Assembly (NCBI GenBank): GCA_013054445.1 | Contig: JAAMPI010000104.1 | Location: 1-64,000 of the forward strand | Source: Cudoniella acicularis | Taxonomy: Eukaryota; Ascomycota; Leotiomycetes; Helotiales; Helotiaceae | Direction: 5' to 3' | Length of the DNA stretch: 64,000 nt | Translations under genes and position numbers: made by a program | Shown: positions 56,333 through 64,000 of the stretch, one piece after another | How the letters are laid out: each line of letters starts with the position of its first letter | How positions within the stretch are numbered: position 1 is the first letter of the stretch | The notes under the pieces: model-generated | The model's database searches: none | What the model was told of the DNA's origin: nothing | What the model saw: only the letters and a program-made list of their open reading frames with translations

Positions 56333-58461
56333 ATGGCATCCAGCGGTACCATGCGCGGCACACCCAATCGTGGGCAAGCTCGCGGCAATCTGCCTTCCTT
56401 CAACAGCCCTGCAGCATCGAATATTCCAAGACCTGCTCTTGAGACACACGCTGGTCCTCCGACCCCAAGTGAAGCTGGCGGATCAACTATGAGTGCTAGC
56501 AGGCAGAAGCAATCCAAGCGGGATGAGGTATCTTCATGCCTACTCGTTGGCAGACGGCTTTTGTGCTAATTTGTTGACTCGTAGGCCATTCGGCGGAAGA
56601 TCGAGACGGACTTGAGCAAGAAGAAGCATACAACCAGCAGAGCAAGGCAGACGAGAAAAGCTCCTCCCGGAACCGTCCTGGCCCTGCGGCCCAGCCAAGC
56701 CCTTCAAATAAAGCCAAATACGACTGTCGCGGAAGCTGCACAATTGATGGCCGCAAAGAGAGAAGACTGTGTACTTGTCACCGACGATGATGACCGTATT
56801 TCCGGAATTTTCACGGCTAAGGATCTTGCATTTAGGGTTGTTGGTGCTGGGCTTAAGGCGAGCAATGTTATGATTGCGGATATCATGACACAGAATCCAC
56901 TCTGTGCTCGAACGGATACAAGTGCTACTGATGCTTTGGATCTGATGGTCAGAAAGGGGTTCCGTCATCTCCCAGTTATGGACGAGAACCAAGATATCTC
57001 TGGCATTTTAGATATCACAAAGTGCTTTTACGATGCGATGGAAAAACTTGAACGGGCCTATGCATCTTCCCGAAAATTATATGATGCATTGGAAGGTGTT
57101 CAATCAGAGTTGGGTTCCAGCCAGCCGCAACAAATTATCCAGTATGTTGAGGCTCTGCGGTCAAAGATGTCGGGTCCAACCTTGGAATCAGTTCTGGATG
57201 GACGACCCCCCGTCACTGTCAGTGTCCGCACCTCGGTAAAAGAAGCTGCAGCCAAAATGAAGGAGAACCACACGACAGCTGTTCTTGTGCAGGACCAGGA
57301 CTCTATCACTGGTATATTTACCAGCAAAGATGTTGTCCTGCGTGTCATTGCTCCGGGGTTGGACCCTGCTAATTGCAGCGTGGTTCGTGTCATGACCCCA
57401 CATCCCGATTTTGCGCCAATGGACATGAGCATTCAAGCAGCATTGAGAAAGATGCATGGTAAGTACAAAAATATTCAAGCCATGCCTACAAGCTAATTAT
57501 TGTAGATGGTCACTATTTGAACCTTCCTGTTATGAACGAGACTGGTGAGATTGTTGGAATGGTAGATGTCCTGAAATTGACCTATGCCACCCTGGAACAA
57601 ATCAACACAATGTCGACTGGAGATAGTGAAGGACCTGCCTGGAACAAATTCTGGCTTTCTCTTGAGAATGAGACTGAATCCGTTATGTCTGGGGAAGGGA
57701 GCCATCATCACACTCCCGGTGGAAGATCATTGATGTCTCCTGACATGTCTCGTCACGAACGAATCGTTGACGCCAGCGTAGCTCCAGGGGATTCAGCGTC
57801 GCATGTGGGAGGTGACTCTCCTCAACACTCAATTGTCAGCCGGCCAGCGGACATTCCAGCTGAGGAATCGCCTTTCCCATTCAAGTTCAAGGCTCCCAGC
57901 GGTCGTGTTCACCGACTCCAAGTTCTTGGAAGTCATGGAATGACTGATTTGATCGCTTCAGTGATTTCAAAACTCGGTGCGGAGGTCGAAGCCGTTGGGG
58001 GTGCCGCGACATTTGAAGATGGGAAACTAGGCAGTTCCGGCTTTGCTCTCAGCTATCTGGATGATGATGGCGATACTGTCTCCATTACCACGGATCAGGA
58101 TCTACTAGAAGCAATACTACTTGCCAGACAAGGTCGACGGGATAAGGTTGACTTGTTTGTCCACGATCCCGAGAAACCACCAATCAGCGCAACCCTTGAT
58201 CCTCAGCCTGTAATTAGTCAGACTGCCACTCCACCACCAACGAACACTGTCCGCGAACGAAGAAGAGCCTTGTCAGACGAGGACGATGATACTGAAGAAG
58301 AGGCGCCGGTCAGGGCGAGGACTCGCAAGGCCGCTGCCAAACCTGTGGAAGAGCAGGTCATTGCTGGCGTGCCGAATGAATTGTTATTACCCGGTGCAAT
58401 TGTAACCTTAGCTGTTGTTATTGTTGGCGTTTTTGCCTTGACTCGTGTTACGAGCCGTTAA
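56333..58461 (+). CDS. four-CBS, PB1-domain, tail-anchored protein (Mug70-like)
   Basis: Three exons, 56333-56527, 56585-57458 and 57506-58461, with 57- and 47-nt introns, giving 674 residues. After a disordered N-terminus and a basic patch (KKKHTTSRARQTRKAPPG) come four CBS motifs at roughly 98-150, 164-215, 265-322 and 330-390. Each has the usual V-T-D/IS-GIFT-KD or LPVMDE/GI-D pattern, forming two Bateman modules that usually bind adenosyl nucleotides. A PB1 domain is at about 482-570 (FPFKFKAPSGRVHRL ... YLDDDGDTVSITTDQDL, with the acidic OPCA-type motif). A single C-terminal membrane helix (LLLPGAIVTLAVVIVGVFAL) at about 649-669 precedes a short basic tail, fitting a tail anchor. The architecture matches fungal Mug70-type proteins. 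The intact gene suggests an energy-sensing scaffold on a membrane. Confidence 0.88.
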
Positions 58462-58995
58462 TACCAGAGAGGAAGAGATGAGATAGATTTCATCGGCGTA
58501 TGGGGGTTCTTTGTAGATATAGTCCGTATATTGCATATGCATTAATGAGATTCTTCTATGAGGCAAATTAGAGTTCTAGGACAGTTTTCCCACCTCGAAT
58601 GATTTCGCGAATAATCTTTAGAGATCAGAATTTGGTATTGGAAGCCTTATCTTTAACAGTTAAACGTGTTTAATCTTTAAGTGCTTCTATGTCTTTGAAG
58701 AGAAGTCGAGATATTAGTGAACCCAGTATTGCCTTTCAGGGGCTAATTTTTTTTCTATCTTTCAGCAATGCCATCTTGCGAGAACAATTTTCGTGAAAAT
58801 CTCGTCTTCGGGGCTATCGTGTAATTCATATAAAAATTGATCAAAGTCATCCCGTTACTGAAAATTATTGTTTGTAGGGAAGTTCTGTAGGGTTTTCCAA
58901 AAGAGGAATCGCGTATTTTACTAGCGCGGTATCAACCTGAGAAGCTTCAAAAAAGTTGATGTGAAATCAGACGACACGCCAGATCCAAACCAACA
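58462..58995. other. intergenic region
   Basis: No gene is seen. It contains the 3' flank of the CBS-PB1 gene and the promoter of uS2m. Confidence 0.3.
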
Positions 58996-60264
58996 ATGAT
59001 ATTAAGAAATGTAGCCATACGGCATGGTGCGTGAAATGTTCCTTTCTTATCGCTAAGGTTAATTGATCACCACAGGCCGACAGGCACTCGCTGCTCCTCT
59101 CCGCAAATCCTTTTTCCGTGCCCTCAACACCGAAGCCTTGACACACGATACTGCAGCAATCGAGCACTCGATCCAGAACCACGCCAAAGAAACCCATTCA
59201 ATCGAAGCTACCATAAATCAATTGCATCTCACCAAATCATTTGTTCCGCCATCTGATGAGGGTGAGCCTTCCGATGAAGTCAAGCAAAATTACGCTATAA
59301 AACAGCACATCAAGAAGCGCACTGCGAAGCTGGGCTCTATTGTTGAAAAGCACTACGAGCCTGAAGCTCTAGTAATCAACCCTCCTGGACCAGAACATGT
59401 CACATTAGAGCTATTACTTGCGAGCCAGAGCCACTTGGGACATAGCACAAGTTTATGGAACCCAGCAAATCAGAGGTACATCTTTGGTGTCAGGCAGGGC
59501 ATACATATCATATCTTTGGAAGAGACTGCAGCACATCTGCGTCGCGCCGCTAAGGTTGTGGAAGGCGTTGCATATCATGGAGGTCTGATCTTGTTCGTCG
59601 GCACTCGGGCAGGACAAGCGGCGTGTGTCGTAAAAGCTGCGCAGCTCTCGAAAGGCTGTCATCTGTTTGAACGATGGACTCCTGGCAGTATCACGAATAA
59701 GGATCAAATATTGGGGAAGTGCGACATTAAAGTTGTCGATAAGGATGATGTGGAAATCACGCAAGGATATGAGGAGAAACTTGAGGGTTGGACAGCGCTG
59801 AAGCCGGATTTGGTCGTGTGTTTGAATCCGCTGGAGAACTACATTATGTTGCACGAATGCGGTTTAAACAATATCCCAACCATAGGTATTGTGGATACTG
59901 ATGCAGATCCTACTTGGGTCACGTATCCCATTCCGGCCAATGATGACAGGTTTGTTTTCCTATTCCTCCTTTCAGGCAATCTCTAACTCTGCCGAATAGT
60001 CTCCGCTGCGTCCAGGTCATCGCTGGTGTTCTCGGTCGGGCAGGCGAAGAAGGCCAGAGGAAACGACTTGAGGTTGCTCGAGAAGGACAAGTGACTTGGC
60101 TGCCACCCCCAGGGCTGGGCAAACCGGAAACGGAAGAAGACAAGAAGAGGGCGGCGGTCAAGGTGAAGAAGGCGTCAAAACCCAGTGATGAGCAGGAGCA
60201 AGAACGTACAAGAGGCACAAGAGGAAGGAGAGGAGAGCTCGACGGAGAGGATCTTGAGCTATAG
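58996..60264 (+). CDS. MRP4: mitochondrial small-subunit ribosomal protein uS2m
   Basis: Three exons, 58996-59026, 59076-59949 and 60000-60264, with 49- and 50-nt introns, giving 389 residues. The tiny first exon encodes MILRNVAIRHG. With RQALAAPLRKSFFRALNTEA it forms an Arg-rich, acid-free mitochondrial presequence. The S2 domain then shows LLLASQSHLGHSTSLWNPANQRYIFG-type sequence (SHLGHS, NQRYIFGVRQGIHII), GGLILFVGTR, FERWTPGSITN, KPDLVVCLNP, NNIPTIGIVDTDADP and VTYPIPANDD, all family signatures. After the last intron come SLRCVQVIAGVLGRAGEEGQ and a charged tail. It is a structural component of the mitoribosomal small subunit. The symbol is that of the yeast orthologue. The gene is intact. 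Confidence 0.92.
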
Positions 60265-62738
60265 ATCGCGTGGATTGTATAATAGATGTATATTGCATAG
60301 AAGGCGAGCATGGATCACGAGCATGGATCAGCTTGTGGCAATATGTAAGAATTATTGGGAATTTAGTTATATGCGTTATTTGATTAGGCTTTTCGCTCTT
60401 TTTATCGTTCTCCAGCTTGGTCTCGAGCAAGATGGGATATATATCTTTACTACTTCAGAATTCCCTCCTCGTTACTTCATCAGCCAGTGCTGGGGCTCTT
60501 TGCATTCGAAGAGCTTATTATCAATTTGGGTTTTGATCCTTCCTCTTATGTTTTCTTTCCCTCAAAGCAAGCAGCACTTCAAGATTTCCTAACTGTGGAG
60601 TACTCACGCGCTCTAGCAACGAAAGCTTGTCTTTTCTGCCATTCGAGAAACTCACTTCCCCGGGCTTTGCTGCTCTTAAAGGACTCCGTACCAAAAGAGC
60701 GTTGTTGTATTTAATCGGAATTGTCTGGCTAAGCTTTAATTCTGCGAGAACCAGTATGAAAGGCTCGATTATAACGACATGCAGGTGTTAGCTTCCGACA
60801 CAAACAACTCCCGGATCTCCAAAAATGGATGAAGATGATCCGTGAGCAGAAGGGAATTCCCAAAAACATTCATCAAGTTGGCACGAGAAATCATGACTTT
60901 GGATGATCTCGCATTGTACAAAGTCGAAGAGGCGGAGAGAGGAGAGTAGGGTGCCGAATTGATTAGTCTCGATGATGAGGAAGTCTCTTTCACTTTCAAC
61001 AACTCATTCGCAACCTTGAGCAATTTCGTTCGTTCGTTCATTTGCTGTAGCCGGAACCCCTTTTACGTTTTCAAACTACTAAACATCCTATGCTATTACA
61101 CTTTCGCCAGTTACTGAAACCAAAGTTATCAAATACCGTCTCCAACTGCTTCAACAATAACCTCAAACAGCGATCTCGCATCCTCCAAACGGGCCTCCGT
61201 AACTACCAGAAGGGCTGTCGTCAGGATTGTATGTAAGGTTTGGATTTTGCACCATTCTTAGGCTTTTAATCATATTCCAAGTGAATAATATTCTCTCTCG
61301 ATCGTGTGGAGCTGAATTGGTGAATGTTTGTCCTTCAGTAGTATTGTTGCGTACCTAAGTGGAGTGAACCGAGCGATTCTCTTTCTTACACACGGTGACA
61401 CGGGGGTTTGCAGGATGCTAGAGCATTTCCCTCCTCTTTCTCCACTATATAAGCTCGATCTTCGCACCCCACCAGCGCCATCATTGCTTTTGCGTATCGT
61501 CGTAGCGACAATTCACTGTCTGAAATTTTCAAGGGCAGCATTGAAAAGATTTCGACAAATTCGCTTCTATTCGGAAAAGGCTAGGCTTTTTCATCAGCAT
61601 CTTGACAAAACGTTCGGCATTATCTGGCCGTATTCCTCAAATTCGTTCGGTCGATGAATTCATTACTTAACAGCAAGTTACACATAAAAAAAAAGTAACA
61701 CTCATGATCTACTTAGTCCTTTCTTATATTTCATCTCCTCGACCGTTATGTGCCCAGTATCGCGAACTCGCCTAATCACCTGAGAATTACTAAACAACCA
61801 CTAAGTAGAAAGAGTTAATAAGTGGAGAATTAGCATAAGACGATAAGCTAGATTAGGCCAAATCCTCCTTTTTTTTTCTCATGATCCTTTCACAGTAGGA
61901 GCTATATTTCAAGTGTTCGGAGCAATTTCGGGGTACTGAGTACTGAATAGTTGAGGAGATACCGGTCAGTGATAAAAAGGCCCTCATGACACTTTAAAGG
62001 AACATCATGATCTGACCGTACTAAATAATTGAAGAGAATGGATAATCACAAAATGTCTCTGTCGGAAACCTTAGCTAATTCTCTCTTCCTGAAGGGTTGT
62101 GTTTATTTATTTGTTTTGAAGTGTTTGGAGTGTCTCGCGAAGCCGACCACGATAGCTTGCAGGGATATATAACCAACACTTGTAATTTTGGACCGCGCCA
62201 AGTCTCTTCAATAGAATTTTATTACTTGATTATAACATAATTTAGTTCTCTTCACGTTGCCTAAGCGCTCTTCGGTGCCTTTAAAATCAATTAAGTATTT
62301 CCTTGTTAGTTTTACTTTCGGCGTTCTGCGAGATGAACCCTCCTTAAACTTTTCAGTAAATGTAACCTACGTCTCCATCCCGTCTTCCAGATCTAGAACT
62401 CCCGTCGGCACATTTTTTTTTCTCCAAGTTACTTCCCTGTCTTCTCGATTTTCTATCTTCTATTATAAAATCTCACAATCACAATACCGGTTTCTAGACT
62501 TAGCATTGGATTGCTATAAACCCCACCGCAGTTATTACTATATACATCACTTGGTAACATGACTTGGAATTGTTCGACAAGCCGTCCAGATTTTTTTGGT
62601 GCAGTCTGATTTGATAATTATCGATCCTCCGATCTTCATTATTGAGCCAACTCGTGAGTATCCATCCCCAGGCTCGCACATCGTTCAGCTCACTAACAAC
62701 TCGCAGCACCACGCACAGCCCCCCCCACAGTCACCAAA
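60265..62738. other. 2.5 kb intergenic region
   Basis: No supported gene; several 60-135 codon frames look random. It contains the possible MITE copy C at 61990-62123. Confidence 0.35.
61990..62123. mobile_element. possible MITE-like element, copy C
   Basis: CACTTTAAAG at 61990 and TTTTGAAGTG at 62114-62123 span 134 bp, the same inner-repeat spacing as copy A (134) and near copy B (135). In reverse orientation a short AGAATTAGC-AAGG-like stretch agrees with copy A. The rest is too diverged to align by eye. Confidence 0.35.
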
Positions 62739-63338
62739 ATGGCCAAACTCCAATCCAAACTCACCACAACCCTCAAATTCGGCCTCGAACTCCTGCTTCC
62801 CCTCTGTGCCTTTATAAGTACATTCTGCTGGATATTTTTCTTCCCTGCCGCCCCAAAACCAGTCCGCGGAACCTTCATATGGCTCCTCCCAATCCTCCTC
62901 TCTTTTGTCTTCGCCATCATCTACCTCATAGTTTATACCTGTGCCTCCTGCTCGGAAACTAGACCCAAATCCCAAGCCTCCATCTTCAAGTACTCGAAGC
63001 TCAGTTCAATACGTTTGAACGTGGCACAATCGGTCGTAGGAGGCGCGACGCTCTTCATGCTTTTCACGATGCTGTTTTGGCGGATGGTGAAAAGGTTGGT
63101 TGATAATTTGGATCCTATGACAAGAGAGGACGGGACGAGGAATGACAGGGAATTGGTCCGGTGGTTTGGGGTTGGGTTTATATTGATTGTGCTGCTGTGC
63201 TTTTGGATTTTGCTCTGTATGGTGTGGACTCCCGCTTTTACCAGCGCTGATTGGTTGATGGAAGAGAAAAAGAAGATTGAAGCAAAGAAGGAAAAAATGG
63301 GTGAGGAAGATGAGGAGGGGCTGATTGAGAAGGATTGA
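62739..63338 (+). CDS. four-helix membrane protein
   Basis: A 199-residue single-exon protein starting MAKLQSKLTTTLKF in good context (CCAAAATGG). Four hydrophobic segments are at about 13-36 (LELLLPLCAFISTFCWIFFF), 46-68 (WLLPILLSFVFAIIYLIVYTC), 95-115 (VVGGATLFMLFTMLFW) and 144-168 (GVGFILIVLLCFWILLCMVW). The C-terminus is Lys/Glu-rich and cytosolic-looking. No family is recognised. It resembles small lineage-specific membrane proteins that occur in multigene sets in such fungi. Confidence 0.65.
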   Translation: MAKLQSKLTTTLKFGLELLLPLCAFISTFCWIFFFPAAPKPVRGTFIWLLPILLSFVFAIIYLIVYTCASCSETRPKSQASIFKYSKLSSIRLNVAQSVVGGATLFMLFTMLFWRMVKRLVDNLDPMTREDGTRNDRELVRWFGVGFILIVLLCFWILLCMVWTPAFTSADWLMEEKKKIEAKKEKMGEEDEEGLIEKD

Positions 63339-63725
63339 ATAAAGGGTTGAGGTTTTGCGCTGGCGTGGGGGTTTGACACTTGTTGTTGATAGCGATGGTT
63401 TTAGCAGTGTCTGCAGATGCTGCTTCAGTAGAGTTTAACAACTGAGCGGCTATCTCTCTACAGTTGTGGCCTAAAGTCAGATTTGAATACAGAGAGAACA
63501 CAAATATGTTTCAACTATCACCCCCTGGTCACTGAAACTCATTTTCTAAACACTATTCCTGTACGAAAACAAAACTTGGGCGTGTAAGGATGGAACTTGC
63601 AGCAAGAATTTGCTCTCAAGAACTGTCAGACGCTGGACTTGATGAGCTTTCTCGCTGGCGAATAGAATGCCGCGTGAAGGTGTGCCGCGGGTTCGCTGTT
63701 TAAATAGTGAGGATTCTTCAGCACC
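63339..63725. other. intergenic region
   Basis: No gene seen. Confidence 0.3.
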
Positions 63726-64000
63726 TTAGATCTTCACTTCCTTCTCCACGACGATTACCCCTTTGCCTTTCTCCACTTCATTCGTCTCCGCTTCAATCCT
63801 CTCTTTCAAGCTCTTCAATTCCTCCATATTGCTTGAACCCTTACCCTTCTCCACATCAGCCGTCTCCACTTCGATTCCCTCTTCCAATTTCTTCATCCTC
63901 CTCCAATCGTCAAAAGCAATACCGCACGCGGCTCTGCAACAAAATACCAAAAGAGCGAACCAAAACACATAGTTCCACACCAACAAAAACACAAGAAAGG
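63726..64000 (-). CDS. partial small membrane protein, cut by the window end
   Basis: The open frame enters from the right edge without an ATG (codons at the edge read VFLLVWNYVFWFALLVFCC, a membrane helix). It continues with AACGIAFDDWRRMKKLEE and an internal repeat of the type I-E-(V/A)-E-T-x-(D/E)-V-E-K-G-K-G at 63876-63836 and 63795-63757. It ends at TAG at 63726. A helix followed by a charged duplicated tail is all that can be seen. The start lies outside the window; an intron acceptor (TGTTGCAG) near 63930 is possible. Confidence 0.5.
   Translation of the reverse strand, partial: FLVFLLVWNYVFWFALLVFCCRAACGIAFDDWRRMKKLEEGIEVETADVEKGKGSSNMEELKSLKERIEAETNEVEKGKGVIVVEKEVKI

Noticed and set aside
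1..64000. CRISPR arrays, bacterial operons, prophage or plasmid features
   Set aside because: Spliceosomal introns and fungal gene families throughout; no regularly spaced short repeats of CRISPR type.

Overview
The window is nuclear DNA of a filamentous ascomycete, most likely a leotiomycete (Helotiales-like). Genes are on both strands and about 0.3-3 kb apart. Most carry several 44-115 nt GT-AG introns with CTRAY branch points. The gene families are typical of such fungi: HET, 2EXR, Zn2Cys6, Swi5/Ace2 C2H2, GH5, fungal CBS-PB1 and VPS41. The genus cannot be read from the sequence. A few N bases, and three places where a reading frame breaks at or beside a homopolymer, point to a draft assembly.

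Layout. 0-3 kb: a divergent pair, AIG2/gamma-glutamylcyclotransferase-like (minus) and putative amidoligase (plus). 5 kb: a small secreted eight-cysteine protein. 6.5-8.8 kb: a coiled-coil protein. 9.4-12.2 kb: a HET-domain gene with one in-frame TAG, then a decayed HET tail. 12.7-17.7 kb: an unknown gene with a frame break, an intact 2EXR gene and a dead 2EXR copy. 18-19.9 kb: a Zn2Cys6 regulator with unclear exon joins. 21-29 kb: a conserved core of RMND1/DUF155 (mitochondrial), VPS41 (HOPS) and a membrane-linked serine hydrolase. 29-37.9 kb: a gene-poor, repeat-rich stretch with two copies of a MITE-like element, twin covarying hairpins, a minisatellite inside an intron, a four-copy ~160 bp tandem repeat, one small CxxC-motif gene and one partial gene. 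37.9-39.5 kb: a GH5 endoglucanase with a probable GPI tail. 40.5-44.5 kb: a decayed gene fragment, a second HET gene and a protein kinase-like gene, the last two each interrupted by TAG. 45-49.5 kb: a DJ-1/PfpI protein and two unknown genes associated with a duplicated ~150 bp segment. 49.8-51.3 kb: a broken gene for a divergent ubiquitin fused between two other regions. 52-54.3 kb: a Swi5/Ace2-type factor. 56-60.3 kb: a CBS-PB1 membrane protein and mitochondrial ribosomal protein uS2m. 62-64 kb: a third possible MITE copy, a four-helix membrane protein, and a gene cut by the window end.

Main points. (1) The amidoligase/AIG2 pairing matches a gene-neighbourhood association known for bacterial amidoligases and may be a small peptide or amide-tag pathway in a fungus. 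(2) The two HET genes and the kinase-like gene are otherwise open but each has a TAG where a tryptophan is expected. RIP-type CpA-to-TpA mutation is the simplest explanation. Sexual-stage A-to-I editing (UAG to UGG), known in other ascomycetes, is a testable alternative. (3) The ubiquitin fusion lacks lysines at positions 48 and 63, keeps LRLRGG followed by a C-terminal extension, and has stops at codons that look like former CAA. (4) A small MITE-like family lies in the gene-poor DNA. Housekeeping genes are intact, while the self/non-self recognition-type and lineage-specific genes are decaying.
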